From positions 2,108,001 to 2,172,000 of the forward strand of contig NZ_CP132204.1 in assembly GCF_030718995.1 (NCBI RefSeq): DNA of 64,000 bases, read 5' to 3'. Below, in pieces: positions 41,613 through 51,642 of this stretch (its first letter is position 1; each line of letters opens with the position of its first letter). The notes under the pieces are model-generated. The model was not told where the DNA came from, did no database searches, and saw nothing but the letters and a program-made list of their open reading frames with translations. The position numbers and the translations under genes are program-made. This DNA comes from Arthrobacter oryzae. Lineage in GTDB: Bacteria > Actinomycetota > Actinomycetes > Actinomycetales > Micrococcaceae.

Positions 41613-43127
41613 CTACGCCGTTTCGTCCACCAGTTCTGCCCGGGCACGGCCGTGACCGCGGACCCACAGGCGGTAGGCCAGCACCAGGACACCAAGCCAC
41701 ACCGCGCCCACGTAGAGGGCGATCCGGGAGTCCTCGAACGCGCCCAGGACCACGATCACCATGGCCATAAACGCGATGGTCAGGACGGAGGCTGCCGGCC
41801 ACCAGGGCGACGGGAATTCCGACGCCGGCAGTCCCTTACGTGCGATCTCCCGTTTCATGGCCACGTGTGACGCCAGGATCATGACCCACACCCAGACGGT
41901 GGCGAAGGTTGCGATCGAAGCGATCAGCAGGAAGACATCCTTCGGCATGACGGCGTTCAGGACCACGCCCGCCAGCAGGACGACGGCCATCATCACCACG
42001 GTCATCCACGGCACCCCGTGACGGGAAACCTTGCCGAAGCTGGCCGGAGCGTGGCCCTGGCGGGCCAGTCCGAAGAGGATGCGGCCGGCACCGAAAATGT
42101 CGCTGTTGATTGCAGAGAGGGCTGCGGTAATCACCACGGCGTTGAGGATGTGTGGCGCGGCGGGAATGCCCAGTCCGCTGAAGATCTGCACGAACGGACT
42201 GCCGTTGGTTCCCACTTCGTTCCAGGGGAACAGGCTCATCAGGACGGCAAGGGTCAGCACGTAGAAAAGGAGAACGCGCACGGGCACGGTGTTGACTGCC
42301 TTGGGGATGACCTTCTTGGGATCGGCCGCTTCACCGGCGGTGACGCCGATGGTCTCGATGCCGCCAAAGGCGAACATCACAACGGCGAATGAAGCCAGCA
42401 ACCCCTCGAAGCCGTTGGGGAACAGGCCCCCGTGCTCCACGAGATTCCCGATTCCCGGCGTGACAGTTGACCCGCCTGCCTGGAAACCGAAGATGATGAT
42501 GGCGACGCCGCCGGCGATCATGGCGATGATAGCGACCACCTTGATCAGCGAGAACCAGAACTCCAGCTCGCCGAAAACTTTGACGCTGAGCAGGTTCAGG
42601 GCGGCCAGGAAGAAGATGATGGCGAGGACCCAGATCCACCGTTCTACGTCCGGAAACCAGAACCCCATATAGATGCTGAAGGCGGTAACGTCCGCGATGG
42701 CCACGATGGCCATCTCGAAGACGTACGTCCAGCCGGTCACGAACCCCGCCAGCGGCCCAAGATAGCGGCTGGCGTACTGGCCGAAGGAGCCGGAGACGGG
42801 ATGCCGCACCGCCATCTCGCCGAGCGCCCGCATCACCATGAACACGGCGGCGCCGCCGATCATGTACGCGAGGAGGACCGCCGGGCCGGCTTTCTGGATG
42901 GCGGATGCCGAACCGTAGAACAGGCCGGTGCCGATGGCTGACCCCAGGGCCATGAAGCGGATGTGGCGGACATTGAGTCCGCGGTTCAGGACGGTGTCGA
43001 CGGCGGCGCCTGCAGCGGCGCGGACACTGCTCCCGGCGGCTCCGGTGGCGTTAATGCCGTTTACCGCGGTGGTGGTTTCGGGCGCCGTTTGTTCTGGTGC
43101 TTGGCTTGCTGTTGGGGCTTGTTGCAT
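41613..43127 (-). CDS. Amino-acid permease (APC superfamily)
   Basis: A 504-residue protein with about 12 membrane helices after an Ala/Thr-rich N-terminal tail. The AAT-type signature is [34 protein letters not shown]. Residues such as [23 protein letters not shown] match the ProY/HutT/AroP cluster that takes up proline, histidine or aromatic amino acids. The hut genes begin about 4 kb away, so histidine is a possible substrate, but no matching hut operator is seen upstream. GAGAAGG precedes the ATG. Confidence 0.85.
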   Translation of the reverse strand: MQQAPTASQAPEQTAPETTTAVNGINATGAAGSSVRAAAGAAVDTVLNRGLNVRHIRFMALGSAIGTGLFYGSASAIQKAGPAVLLAYMIGGAAVFMVMRALGEMAVRHPVSGSFGQYASRYLGPLAGFVTGWTYVFEMAIVAIADVTAFSIYMGFWFPDVERWIWVLAIIFFLAALNLLSVKVFGELEFWFSLIKVVAIIAMIAGGVAIIIFGFQAGGSTVTPGIGNLVEHGGLFPNGFEGLLASFAVVMFAFGGIETIGVTAGEAADPKKVIPKAVNTVPVRVLLFYVLTLAVLMSLFPWNEVGTNGSPFVQIFSGLGIPAAPHILNAVVITAALSAINSDIFGAGRILFGLARQGHAPASFGKVSRHGVPWMTVVMMAVVLLAGVVLNAVMPKDVFLLIASIATFATVWVWVMILASHVAMKREIARKGLPASEFPSPWWPAASVLTIAFMAMVIVVLGAFEDSRIALYVGAVWLGVLVLAYRLWVRGHGRARAELVDETA

Positions 43128-43239
43128 GCGAATACCTTCTCGTCATTGGGAGGGGGATCGCTATCCAGCAGACCATTTTCGAGCCTTACGTGATGAGCCT
43201 CACGGCGCTTTGGTGTCTTTCATTTCAGACTGTCAGTCG

Positions 43240-43303
43240 GCGCGAGCGGACAGTTGCGGCCCCGGTGCCGGCGCCGGCCCGCGCGAGCGGACAGTTGCGG
43301 CCC
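43240..43303. repeat. Two direct copies of a 23-bp motif
   Basis: GCGCGAGCGGACAGTTGCGG followed by CCC occurs at 43240-43262 and again at 43281-43303. Similar flanks (GGTGCCGGCGCC and GCTGCCGGCGCC) follow each copy. They lie between the amino-acid permease and DUF222/HNH genes. Possibly a dispersed intergenic repeat. Confidence 0.85.
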
Positions 43304-43353
43304 TGCTGCCGGCGCCATCATTAAATGTCGGTGCCTGCTGGGATGCTTTGGGT

Positions 43354-45003
43354 ATGGATAGCAGGGCAGTTGCGGAGGCGTTGGAGGCCATCGGGGCTTC
43401 CTTCGCTGCGCTGGCTGCGGGGGTCCGCCGCGGTCTGAACGGTCCGGGCGTGGATGGTGCTGACCTTCTTCGGGACCGGGCGGATGCGTGCCTGGACGGG
43501 ATGGCTCAGCTAGCCGGGATGGAAGCCGGAATGGCCGCCCTGAAAGTCCATCTCGCCGCCGGATACGCTGAAACAGCCGCAGCCCTCGCGCCGCCGGCCG
43601 TGTCCCCGCAGGAGCACACCGTCCGGGACATGGCGATCAGGGCTGAGGTCGCGTGCGTTTTGACGGTCAGCGAACGCACGGCCGGGGCGTTGCTGTCCGA
43701 GGCGCATGCCCTGACCACCACCTTGCCGCTGACGCTCTCAGCGCTGGGGGCCGGGAGTATTTCGTGGCAGCACGCCAGGGTCCTGGTGGATGAAACCGCG
43801 AACCTGGACCGGGCTGGAGCCGCCGGCTTGGAGGCACATTTCCTGGACGCCGACGCACTAAACCCAGCCCGCGGATGCCCGGCCGGGGACCTCGTCCCGT
43901 CCCGGTTCCGGGCCAAGGTCCGCACGTGGCGGGAACGCCACCACCCGGTCAGCATCGAAGAACGCCATGCCCGGGGCGTCGCGGAGCGGCGGGTGGAGTA
44001 CACCCCGGACCGTGACGGGATGGCCTGGCTCTCGGCCTACCTCCCGGCCGACACCGCTGCCGGGATCTGGGACCGCACCACCAGTGCCGCCCGTGCCCTC
44101 CAGGGCCCGGACGAGACCAGGACCCTCACCCAGCTCCGCGCCGACGTCGCCGCGACCTGGCTCCTGACGGCCGGCCGCGGACAGGCTCCGGACGCTGTTC
44201 CGGGCGGGGACGGCGTGTCTGACGGTCTTGCCCCGGGTGGTGGTGTTCCGTCCCCGGCGGCGCAGGTCCTGATCACCGTTCCGGTGTTCTCGCTGCTCGG
44301 CGTGACCGGGGAACCGGCCATGTTGGACGGCTACGGTCCGGTGCCGCCGTCGATGGCGCGTGCGCTCGTGGCCGACGGGGCGTCGTCGTTGCTGAGGGTG
44401 CTGACTGACCCGCGGGACGGTTCGCCGTTGGAGATCGGCCGGGCCGCCTACCGGATTCCCAAAGCGCTGCGGCAGTGGTTGCGGCTAAGGGACGGCAAAT
44501 GCCCGTTCCCGGGCTGCAGCAACCCTTCCCTGGATAACGAGGCAGACCACCTCCTCGCCTGGGCGAACGGCGGGACCACCGGGATCAGCAACCTCGGCCA
44601 GCCCTGCCCCAGGCACCACCGCCTCAAGCACGCCACGGCCTGGACCCCCACCGGGGCCAGCGCCAACGATCCGCCCGGCTGGACCTCACCAACAGGCCGC
44701 TCCTACGCCAGCGAACAACCCGACTGGGAACCACCCCACTGGCCACCCGAAGCACCGCTACACGACGTCCCGTGGCCCGAAAACCTGCTGCCCGAAAACC
44801 TGTGGCCCGAAAACCTGCTGCCCGATAACCTATGGGCCGAAAACCCGCCGCCCGACCTCGAACTAACGGATCAACCATTACCCCAGGACCCGTTCAGCGA
44901 CTGGGGCACTGTTCTTAACCTCCGAGGCAAACGCGGCCGCCTAGGAAGGGGAGGGACAGGGCGCAGGCGGCCCTGGGAAATACCCTCCGAACCTCAGCGG
45001 TAG
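43354..45003 (+). CDS. DUF222 / HNH endonuclease-like protein (13E12-type)
   Basis: About 549 residues. The N-terminal two thirds form a DUF222 (13E12 repeat) domain, with LRADVAATWLLT near 265. The HNH nuclease motif lies in RDGKCPFPGCSNPSLDNEADHLLAWANGG and CPRHHRLKH, with Cys pairs for zinc. Several copies of this family are typical of Arthrobacter genomes and may behave as mobile or toxin-like elements (established as common; role unknown). The C-terminus has a PEN-type repeat (44770). No strong ribosome-binding site at the ATG. It overlaps the convergent SDR gene by 10 bases. Confidence 0.82.
   Translation: MDSRAVAEALEAIGASFAALAAGVRRGLNGPGVDGADLLRDRADACLDGMAQLAGMEAGMAALKVHLAAGYAETAAALAPPAVSPQEHTVRDMAIRAEVACVLTVSERTAGALLSEAHALTTTLPLTLSALGAGSISWQHARVLVDETANLDRAGAAGLEAHFLDADALNPARGCPAGDLVPSRFRAKVRTWRERHHPVSIEERHARGVAERRVEYTPDRDGMAWLSAYLPADTAAGIWDRTTSAARALQGPDETRTLTQLRADVAATWLLTAGRGQAPDAVPGGDGVSDGLAPGGGVPSPAAQVLITVPVFSLLGVTGEPAMLDGYGPVPPSMARALVADGASSLLRVLTDPRDGSPLEIGRAAYRIPKALRQWLRLRDGKCPFPGCSNPSLDNEADHLLAWANGGTTGISNLGQPCPRHHRLKHATAWTPTGASANDPPGWTSPTGRSYASEQPDWEPPHWPPEAPLHDVPWPENLLPENLWPENLLPDNLWAENPPPDLELTDQPLPQDPFSDWGTVLNLRGKRGRLGRGGTGRRRPWEIPSEPQR
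44770..44844 (+). repeat. 15-bp coding tandem repeat at the HNH C-terminus
   Basis: Five units of about 15 bases encode PWPEN, LLPEN, LWPEN, LLPDN and LWAEN. The repeat lies past the HNH motif and is likely a flexible tail. Confidence 0.8.
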
Positions 45004-45911
45004 CCCTTGGCGTCTGCGGGGAGCCCTGCCTCCTGGACCTCCACGAGGTAACGCCAGCAGTCCGGCCGCGAGCCGTCGGTGTCGGTGAAGCCGTATTCTT
45101 GTGCCAGCCCGCCTGAGGAAAATGATCCGCCGGAGCGGCGCTGCACGTCCGGGTCGGCAGCCAAGGCGGCAACGGCGCGGCCCACAAAGCGCGGGCTCTC
45201 AGCGATGGCGGCGAAGTGGGGCTGGGTCGCCGCGGCCTCCCGCCAGGTCGCTTCAGTGACGCCGAAATGCTCCAGCATCAACTCGGAGCGCATCCAGCCC
45301 GGAGTGAGGGCCACCGCAGTGCAGCCAAACGGTTTCAATTCTTCCGCCTGGCTGAAGGCAAGCCGCAACACCGCATTCTTGGCGAGGTCGTAGAACGTCG
45401 AAACCCGGTAGTGAACGGCGTTGTACTCACGCGTGCCGTCGGTCATCTCCACTACCAGGCCGCCGGGATTCCGGATAAGCAGCGGCAGCGCGAAGTGGCT
45501 GGTAATCAGGTGCGTGTCGACCGCGGTGTGCAGCATCCGCAGGCCGGAACCGAGGTGATGGGACCACACTGGGGCGTCCCATTCAATGAGGCTTTCCCCG
45601 CCCCAGATGTCGTTCACCAGGATGTCCAGTCGGCCGTGGTCGTCGTCGACCATGCGCACGAGCGATTGCACGGCGGCCGGATCCAGATGGTCCACTCCCA
45701 CCGCGATGCCTACTCCGCCGGCGGAACTGACCAGTTCGGCTGTCTCCTCGAGGGTTTCCGGCCGGTCGTAGTCGGACCTGAGTCCCCCGGCGCTGCGGCC
45801 GGTGCAGTAGACGGTCGCTCCCGCTTCACCCAGGGCGACGGCGGTGCCCCGGCCTGCGCCGCGCGTGGCCCCCGCCACCAGGGCTACTTTTCCCGCGAGT
45901 GGTTTGGTCAT
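44994..45911 (-). CDS. Short-chain dehydrogenase/reductase
   Basis: A 305-residue classical SDR, longer than the 250-residue norm. LVAGATRGAGRGTAVALGEAGATVY is the nucleotide loop, LVNDIWGG replaces the NNAG core, and the catalytic Tyr-x3-Lys is seen as YDLAKNAVLRLA. A C-terminal extension holds SFSSGGLAQEYGFTDTDG. GAGGAAG precedes the ATG. The substrate is unknown; it is an isolated gene convergent to the HNH protein. Confidence 0.82.
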   Translation of the reverse strand: MTKPLAGKVALVAGATRGAGRGTAVALGEAGATVYCTGRSAGGLRSDYDRPETLEETAELVSSAGGVGIAVGVDHLDPAAVQSLVRMVDDDHGRLDILVNDIWGGESLIEWDAPVWSHHLGSGLRMLHTAVDTHLITSHFALPLLIRNPGGLVVEMTDGTREYNAVHYRVSTFYDLAKNAVLRLAFSQAEELKPFGCTAVALTPGWMRSELMLEHFGVTEATWREAAATQPHFAAIAESPRFVGRAVAALAADPDVQRRSGGSFSSGGLAQEYGFTDTDGSRPDCWRYLVEVQEAGLPADAKGYR

Positions 45912-45938
45912 GGATGGCTTCCTCGCCCGTTCTTGTTC

Positions 45939-46277
45939 CTAACCAATTTGCTGCAACGACAGCACGATGATGGCGGCGTTGATGCCGAGCGCGATGAGCC
46001 ACCACTTATTGAAGGTCAGCAGGAGCAGCGCCGCCGAGATTGCCGCTCCGGCTATGGTCACCGGCGCCCACCACGATGCCCCGCCGATAAGTCCGAGGCC
46101 GCCGGCCGCCAAAACAAGGGCGGCAGCCACAGCCAGGACCGCCGCGAGTCGTCTGACGTTGCCCGCGAACGGGGAGTGCCCGGCGTCGAACGGTACTTTC
46201 TTATCAGGCTTGGGGAGCCAGATGGCGAGATGGAGCAAGCCGTGGGCGATCAGGAAGAGCCCGGCAATCCAGTGCAT
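45939..46277 (-). CDS. Small four-helix membrane protein
   Basis: About 112 residues with four hydrophobic stretches: WIAGLFLIAHGLLHLAIWL, LAAVLAVAAALVLAAGGLGL, VTIAGAAISAALLLLTF and LIALGINAAIIVLSL. The ATG at 46277 follows GAGGAGG, so it is preferred over an upstream ATG at 46406. No named family is recognised. It precedes the SDR by 27 bases on the same strand. Confidence 0.7.
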   Translation of the reverse strand: MHWIAGLFLIAHGLLHLAIWLPKPDKKVPFDAGHSPFAGNVRRLAAVLAVAAALVLAAGGLGLIGGASWWAPVTIAGAAISAALLLLTFNKWWLIALGINAAIIVLSLQQIG

Positions 46278-46386
46278 GGTGGCCTCCTCGAGCAGTCCGT
46301 GCCCTCCATCGAAGCACCGCACCGGGATTCGGGCTAGGGGCGGAAGTCCCCCGGCAGCGGTGCGGAGCCTGTCGGGCAAGGGGGAG

Positions 46387-46400
46387 TCTGGTATCCCGGA
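46387..46400. promoter_or_regulatory. HutR-like operator 1 (upstream of hutR)
   Basis: TCTGGTATCCCGGA agrees with the 14-bp motif recalled for the IclR-type HutR of corynebacteria (TCTGwwATwCCAGA) and with the other sites in this window. It lies 105 bases upstream of hutR. Confidence 0.6.
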
Positions 46401-46453
46401 CTTCAATGTGGTTGGATGTCGTTCCGGGCGCTGGAGAGTGGGGGACCCTTAAG

Positions 46454-46467
46454 TACGGGATACCGGA
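46454..46467. promoter_or_regulatory. HutR-like operator 2 (upstream of hutR, reverse)
   Basis: The reverse complement TCCGGTATCCCGTA matches site 1 in 12 of 14 positions. It lies 38 bases upstream of the hutR ATG. A pair of sites suggests autoregulation. Confidence 0.55.
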
Positions 46468-46505
46468 CACCACTCATTCGTCCGGCGGCGAACCATGGAG
46501 GAAAA

Positions 46506-47333
46506 ATGGCGGACGGCGAGTCCCCCGCACGTGCGGCGCCAAAGACGGTTGCGAAGGTGACGTCGAAAGTGCCGGCGGCAGAAAATACCCTGCGTATCCT
46601 GAAACTGCTGGCCTCCAAGCGCGGACCCATGGCGGCGTCGAACATTGCCACCGCACTAGGCCTGCCGCGCTCCAGCGTCTACCACCTGCTCGGCGTCATG
46701 GAGGCCAACGGCTTCGTGATGCACCTGCACGAGGAACAGCGGTACGGGCTGGGCATCAGCGCCTTCGAGCTCAGTTCCGCGTATTCGCGACAGGAACCGC
46801 TCTCTCGGCTTGGCCGGCCCATGCTCGCCTCGCTGGTGGACGTCATCGGCGAGAGCGCGCACCTGGCGGTGCTCCACGGACGCGACGTGCTGTACATCGT
46901 GGAGGAGCGCGCCAAGAACCGGCCGTCCCTGGTGACCGACGTCGGCGTGCGGCTGCCCAGCCACCTCACCGCCAGCGGCCGCGCCATCCTCGCAGCGCTG
47001 CCCAAGTCGCAGGTCCGCGCGCTCTACCCGAATGCCGCTGCCTTCACGGCCCGGCATGACGTGGAAGGCGCCATCATGAAGTACTCGGCGCTGTCCTCGC
47101 ACCTGGACCAGGTCCGGCAGCGCGGCTACGCCACCGAACACGGCGAGGTGACCCCCGGCTTCGGCTCGATTGCCGCCGCGGTGACGGACCACGTGGGATG
47201 GCCGACGGCGGCAGTCGCCGTCACTTTCCTCGAGGACAAATTGCCGGCGGACCAATGGCCGGCCCTCGCCGCGCGGATCCGGAAAGTGGCCGACGAACTC
47301 TCCGTCCGCATCCACGGCCGCCCGACCAAGTAG
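46506..47333 (+). CDS. hutR: IclR-family regulator of histidine utilisation (HutR-like)
   Basis: About 275 residues; the ATG at 46506 follows GGAGGAAAA. The N-terminal winged HTH has TLRILKLLASKRGPMAASNIATALGLPRSSVYHLLGVME. The IclR effector domain (about 100-265) has GESAHLAVLHGRDVLYIVE and GYATEHGEVTPGFGSIAAAV. It lies directly before hutUH, and its own upstream region carries two HutR-like sites. The symbol rests on context and on the operators. Confidence 0.85.
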   Translation: MADGESPARAAPKTVAKVTSKVPAAENTLRILKLLASKRGPMAASNIATALGLPRSSVYHLLGVMEANGFVMHLHEEQRYGLGISAFELSSAYSRQEPLSRLGRPMLASLVDVIGESAHLAVLHGRDVLYIVEERAKNRPSLVTDVGVRLPSHLTASGRAILAALPKSQVRALYPNAAAFTARHDVEGAIMKYSALSSHLDQVRQRGYATEHGEVTPGFGSIAAAVTDHVGWPTAAVAVTFLEDKLPADQWPALAARIRKVADELSVRIHGRPTK

Positions 47334-47357
47334 GCGCCATCAAGTAGTTCGGCCCAA

Positions 47358-47413
47358 CTAGGTAGCAGCAGGTGTCGTTTTGAGGGCCGAAAACGACACC
47401 TGCTGCTACCTAG
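47358..47413. repeat. 24-bp perfect inverted repeat (REP-like) after hutR
   Basis: Two 24-base arms starting with CTAGGTAGCAGCAGG are perfect complements around an 8-base loop GAGGGCCG. It lies 24 bases after the hutR stop and ahead of the hutU operator. It could be a terminator or a dispersed palindromic element; compare the element at 57753. Confidence 0.85.
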
Positions 47414-47431
47414 CCGGGAACATGGGGTGCG

Positions 47432-47445
47432 TCTGGAATCCCGGA
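47432..47445. promoter_or_regulatory. HutR-like operator 3 (upstream of hutU)
   Basis: TCTGGAATCCCGGA differs from site 1 by one base (A for T). It lies 98 bases upstream of the hutU ATG. Confidence 0.6.
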
Positions 47446-47543
47446 CAGCACCCCCTCCAAAGCCCTGTTTCCGGGGCTTCGGACAGGCTTTAGTTGATAC
47501 AGAACCACATTCCCCGGAACCACCAAGACACGAAGGAGCCCCC

Positions 47544-49247
47544 ATGGCACCCGCCGATTTCACCACCGGTGCCCGCCCGGTCAAAGCAGCCCGCGGCACC
47601 GAGCTCACCGCCAAGAGCTGGCAGACGGAAGCCCCGCTGCGCATGCTCATGAACAACCTGGACCCCGAGGTGGCCGAACGCCCCGATGACCTGGTGGTCT
47701 ACGGCGGCACCGGCCGCGCCGTCCGCAGCTGGGCCGCGTTCGACGCCATCACCCGCACCCTGGAAACCATGGAAAAGGACGAGACCCTGCTGGTCCAGTC
47801 CGGCAAGCCGGTGGGCGTTTTCCGCACCAACGAATGGGCGCCGCGCGTGCTCCTGGCCAACTCGAACCTCGTGGGCGACTGGGCCAACTGGCCCGAATTC
47901 CGCCGGCTCGAGGCCGAGGGCCTGATGATGTACGGCCAGATGACCGCCGGGTCCTGGATCTACATCGGTACCCAGGGCATCCTGCAGGGCACCTTCGAAA
48001 CCTTCGCCGCGATCGCCCGCAAGCTTACCGGCGACGAGAACGGCACCCTCGCCGGTACCCTGACCCTCACCGGCGGCTGCGGCGGCATGGGCGGTGCCCA
48101 GCCGCTCGCCGTCACCCTGAACGACGGCGCCTGCCTGATCGTCGACGTCGACGAGACCCGCCTGCGCCGCCGCGCCGGCAAGCGCTACCTCGACGAGGTG
48201 GAAACCGATCTCGACGCCGCCATCGCCAAAGTGCTCAAGGCCAAGGAGGAGCGCCGCGGCTGGTCCGTGGGCTACGTGGGAAACGCCGCCGAGGTGTTCC
48301 CGGAGATCCTGCGCCGCCACAACGCCGGCGAACTCACGGTGGACATCGTCACCGACCAGACCTCCGCGCACGATCCGCTGAGCTACCTCCCCGAGGGCAT
48401 CTCCGTGGCGGAATGGCACCGCGAGGCCGAGGCTGATCCGGAAGGCTTCACCAAGAAGGCGCAGGCCTCCATGGCCAGGCACGTCCAGGCCATGGTGGAG
48501 TTCCAGGACGCCGGCGCCGAGGTGTTCGACTACGGTAACTCCATCCGCGACGAAGCCCGCAAGGGCGGCTACAACCGCGCGTTCGAATTCCCCGGCTTCG
48601 TCCCGGCCTACATCCGCCCGCTGTTCTGCGAGGGACTCGGCCCGTTCCGCTGGGTTGCGCTGTCCGGCGACCCGGAGGATATCCGTGTCACCGATGAGGC
48701 CATCAAGGAGCTGTTCCCGGAGAACAAGCACCTGCACCGCTGGATCGACGCCGCCCAGGAACGGGTCGAGTTCGAAGGCCTGCCGGCCCGTATCTGCTGG
48801 CTCGGCTACGGCGAACGCGCCAAGGCCGGCCTGCTGTTCAACCAGCTGGTCAAGGAAGGCAAGGTCAAAGCGCCCATCGTGATTGGCCGCGACCACCTCG
48901 ACTCCGGCTCCGTCGCCTCGCCGTACCGCGAAACCGAAGCAATGCAGGACGGCTCGGATGCGATCGCCGACTGGCCCATGCTCAACGCCCTGCTCAACAC
49001 AGCCTCCGGTGCCACCTGGGTTTCGCTGCACCACGGCGGCGGCGTGGGCATCGGCCGCTCCATCCACGCCGGACAGGTCTCGGTCGCCGACGGCACCGAC
49101 CTTGCCGCGCAGAAGCTCGAACGCCTCCTCACCAACGATCCCGGCATGGGCGTTATCCGGCACGCCGACGCCGGCTACGACCGCGCACTCGAGGTCGCCA
49201 AAGAGCGCGGCGTCCGCATCCCGATGAACGAAGGAACCACAAAGTGA
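47544..49247 (+). CDS. hutU: Urocanate hydratase
   Basis: A 567-residue urocanase of standard length that adds water to urocanate to give imidazolonepropionate. The NAD-binding Gly-rich [21 protein letters not shown] (about 180-200) is clear, and RIDPFSTNR-type features appear as [19 protein letters not shown] in the later part. AAGGAG precedes the ATG at 47544. The stop overlaps the hutH GTG (GTGA), so the two enzymes of histidine breakdown are coupled. A HutR-like operator lies upstream. Confidence 0.93.
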   Translation: MAPADFTTGARPVKAARGTELTAKSWQTEAPLRMLMNNLDPEVAERPDDLVVYGGTGRAVRSWAAFDAITRTLETMEKDETLLVQSGKPVGVFRTNEWAPRVLLANSNLVGDWANWPEFRRLEAEGLMMYGQMTAGSWIYIGTQGILQGTFETFAAIARKLTGDENGTLAGTLTLTGGCGGMGGAQPLAVTLNDGACLIVDVDETRLRRRAGKRYLDEVETDLDAAIAKVLKAKEERRGWSVGYVGNAAEVFPEILRRHNAGELTVDIVTDQTSAHDPLSYLPEGISVAEWHREAEADPEGFTKKAQASMARHVQAMVEFQDAGAEVFDYGNSIRDEARKGGYNRAFEFPGFVPAYIRPLFCEGLGPFRWVALSGDPEDIRVTDEAIKELFPENKHLHRWIDAAQERVEFEGLPARICWLGYGERAKAGLLFNQLVKEGKVKAPIVIGRDHLDSGSVASPYRETEAMQDGSDAIADWPMLNALLNTASGATWVSLHHGGGVGIGRSIHAGQVSVADGTDLAAQKLERLLTNDPGMGVIRHADAGYDRALEVAKERGVRIPMNEGTTK

Positions 49248-50836
49248 CCATCACGACCCACGAACCGCTTACCGTCACCCTCGGCTCCAGCGGCGTCACA
49301 CCGGAGGACGTCGTCGCCGTCGCCCGCCACGACGCCAGGGTGAGCATCTCCCAGGAAGCCCTGGACACGGTGGCCAAGGTCCGCGCGCACATCGACGACC
49401 TCGCGCACAGCGAGACACCCGCCTACGGCATCTCCACCGGCTTCGGCGCGCTGGCCAACCGGCACATCCCCAGCGAGCTGCGCACCCAGCTGCAGAAATC
49501 GCTGATCCGCAGCCACGCCGCCGGAATGGGCCCGGCAGTGGAGCGCGAAGTGGTGCGCGGCATCATGTTCCTGCGCGCCAAGACCCTGGCCTCCGGCCGC
49601 ACGGGGGTCCGCCCGGTGGTGCTGCAGACCATGGTGGACGTCCTCAACGCCGGAATCACGCCGGTGGTCCGCGAATTCGGCTCACTCGGCTGCTCCGGCG
49701 ACCTCGCCCCGCTGTCCCATTGCGCGCTGGTGCTGATGGGGGAGGGCGAAGCGGAAGGTCCCGACGGCGTGACGTACGGCGGGCGGGGCGAACAACCTGT
49801 CGCCGTACTGCTCGCCGAGCACGGGATCGAGCCGGTCACGCTCGCCGAGAAGGAAGGGCTGGCGCTGGTCAACGGCACCGAGGGCATGCTGGGCATGCTG
49901 CTGATGGCCATCGCGGACATCCGCCAGCTGCTGACGACGGCGGACATCACCGCCGCGCTCAGCGTCGAGGCGCTGCTCGGCACGGACCAAGTGTTTCTGC
50001 CGGAGCTCCACGGGGCCCTCCGCCCGCACCCTGGACAGGCTGCAAGTGCGGACAACATGCTCCGCGTCCTGTCCAACTCGCCGATCGTGGCCTCACACCG
50101 GGTGGGCGACTCCAAGGTCCAGGACGCCTACTCGCTGCGCTGCGCACCCCAGGTTGCCGGAGCCGTCCGCGACACCGTGGACCACGCGGCCCTGGTCGCC
50201 TCCCGGGAACTTGCCGCAGCCATCGACAACCCCGTGGTGCTGCCGGACGGCCGGGTGAGTTCCAACGGCAATTTCCATGGCGCCCCGGTGGCATATGTTT
50301 TGGATTTCCTGGCAATAACGGTGGCCGATTTGAGTTCCATCGCGGAACGCCGCACCGACCGCATGCTGGACCCGGCGCGCTCGCACGGGCTGCCGGCATT
50401 CCTTGCGGCTGATCCGGGGGTGGACTCCGGCCTGATGATTGCGCAGTACACGCAGGCCGGACTGGTTTCGGACAACAAGCGGCTCGCCGTCCCGGCGTCG
50501 GTGGACTCGATTCCGAGCTCGGCCATGCAGGAGGACCACGTGTCCATGGGCTGGCACGCTGCCCGGAAGCTCAGGAAAGCCGTGGAGAACCTGCGCCGTG
50601 TCCTGGCCATTGAGCTGGTGACGTCGGCACGGGCCATTGACATGCGGACCCAGCTGTCCGGGGGAGAGCTGGCCCCAGGCCCGGCCGGCACCGCTGTGCT
50701 CGCGGCGCTCCGGAACGTCGTGGAGGGGCCGGGGACGGACAGGTTCCTGTCGCCGGAACTGGAAGCGGCGGACCGGCTTGTCGCCTCAGGCGAAGTCCGC
50801 GCGGCAGCCGAATCCGCCGTCGGGATACTGGCCTGA
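49244..50836 (+). CDS. hutH: Histidine ammonia-lyase
   Basis: A 530-residue enzyme that removes ammonia from histidine to give urocanate. The catalytic MIO cofactor forms from C150-S151-G152 in [14 protein letters not shown] (many HALs have A-S-G; the C-S-G form is, as I recall, usual in actinobacteria). The core [12 protein letters not shown], the loop RTGVRPVV and the NGTEGM motif are present. GTG start after GAAGGA, overlapping hutU by four bases. It ends 31 bases before the terminator hairpin at 50868. Confidence 0.92.
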   Translation: MTITTHEPLTVTLGSSGVTPEDVVAVARHDARVSISQEALDTVAKVRAHIDDLAHSETPAYGISTGFGALANRHIPSELRTQLQKSLIRSHAAGMGPAVEREVVRGIMFLRAKTLASGRTGVRPVVLQTMVDVLNAGITPVVREFGSLGCSGDLAPLSHCALVLMGEGEAEGPDGVTYGGRGEQPVAVLLAEHGIEPVTLAEKEGLALVNGTEGMLGMLLMAIADIRQLLTTADITAALSVEALLGTDQVFLPELHGALRPHPGQAASADNMLRVLSNSPIVASHRVGDSKVQDAYSLRCAPQVAGAVRDTVDHAALVASRELAAAIDNPVVLPDGRVSSNGNFHGAPVAYVLDFLAITVADLSSIAERRTDRMLDPARSHGLPAFLAADPGVDSGLMIAQYTQAGLVSDNKRLAVPASVDSIPSSAMQEDHVSMGWHAARKLRKAVENLRRVLAIELVTSARAIDMRTQLSGGELAPGPAGTAVLAALRNVVEGPGTDRFLSPELEAADRLVASGEVRAAAESAVGILA

Positions 50837-50867
50837 AAGTGAACATTCTGCAGTAAAAATGCGAATT

Positions 50868-50916
50868 TTCCGGGGCCCCCGAAATACTAAGCGACACAAC
50901 GCACGGGGCCCCGGAA
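50868..50916. terminator. 12-bp GC-rich hairpin after hutH
   Basis: Arms TTCCGGGGCCCC (50868-50879) and GGGGCCCCGGAA (50905-50916) are perfect complements with a 25-base loop. It lies 31 bases after hutH and likely ends the hutUH transcript. Confidence 0.6.
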
Positions 50917-51001
50917 TTTGTAGTAGAACTAAAGATGTAGTGATGAAGTCCACACCAACGATGTTGTGGCGAACGAACATATACAAAGGGGTAGAAGTTC
51001 A

Positions 51002-51238
51002 ATGAAAGCACGGGGGACGGTTCTGTCCAGGCGGATGGCATTTGCTGCCACGGTTTCCGACTGGAGGACCCTCAAAGCAGGCGATCGGGTTGAAATCCTC
51101 AAGCATGCGCATGTGGTGGCCGCAGGTGAGGTTGAGGAGATTTCCGTCAGCGGAAACGTGCTCTGGCTGGTGCCCTCAGCCCCGTCGGAAACCCAGCTCT
51201 TTATGAAGTCCGACGGTGTCCAGGTCCGCAGGACCTAA
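51002..51238 (+). CDS. Small hypothetical protein
   Basis: About 78 residues from the ATG at 51002, preceded by AAAGGGG at a slightly long distance. Predicted beta-rich: DRVEILKHAHVVAAGEVEEISVSGNVLWLV. The region upstream (50920-51001) is AT-richer. No family is recognised, but the tidy start and coding pattern support a real gene. Confidence 0.55.
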   Translation: MKARGTVLSRRMAFAATVSDWRTLKAGDRVEILKHAHVVAAGEVEEISVSGNVLWLVPSAPSETQLFMKSDGVQVRRT

Positions 51239-51273
51239 GCCCTAGGCCATCCAGCAAAGCCTATGCCGCGGTG

Positions 51274-51510
51274 CTAGGCGGCGATGTCCTCGTAGGTTTC
51301 ACCGAAAGGGACGGATTCGTCGAGGGCCACGGTGTAGGCTCCCGGCTCGACGCGGGTAACGCGGATGCCGCAGTTGCCGTCTTCGACCGCAGCTTCGATC
51401 AGTTCCTTGACGGCGCTGTCCAGGCCGTGGTGGATCTCTTCGGCGGAGGAGAAGGTCAGGTGGATGGACCGAACGTCGGTGGTCTGGGATTCCATGGTTG
51501 CTGCAGTCAT
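51274..51510 (-). CDS. Small hypothetical protein
   Basis: About 78 residues from the ATG at 51510; GAGAAAG lies upstream. It is acidic and beta-alpha in look (HLTFSSAEEIHHGLDSAVKELIEAAVEDGNCGIRV), ending ETYEDIAA. It lies convergent to the gene at 51002. No family is recognised. Confidence 0.6.
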   Translation of the reverse strand: MTAATMESQTTDVRSIHLTFSSAEEIHHGLDSAVKELIEAAVEDGNCGIRVTRVEPGAYTVALDESVPFGETYEDIAA

Positions 51511-51642
51511 TGGGGGTCTTTCTCTCAAATAAATGCCAATTGGCCTCAGCCCAGTCTACCGGTGCTGTCAAGAAACATAAGATGTCTGGCATTTGTCCCT
51601 CCGGGGTTCGGTGATTCCGAAACCCGGAGGGACAGCCTTTTT

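Noticed and set aside
43128..43239. HutR-like operator upstream of the amino-acid permease
   Set aside because: The best stretch (around CGCTATCCAGC) matches too few positions of the other sites to count.
43354..45003. Homing endonuclease or intron
   Set aside because: The HNH gene is a complete DUF222-type protein in an intergenic setting; no interrupted gene or intron borders are seen.
47490..49163. Minus-strand frame over hutU
   Set aside because: Shadow of the urocanase gene, which has its ribosome-binding site and NAD motif on the plus strand.
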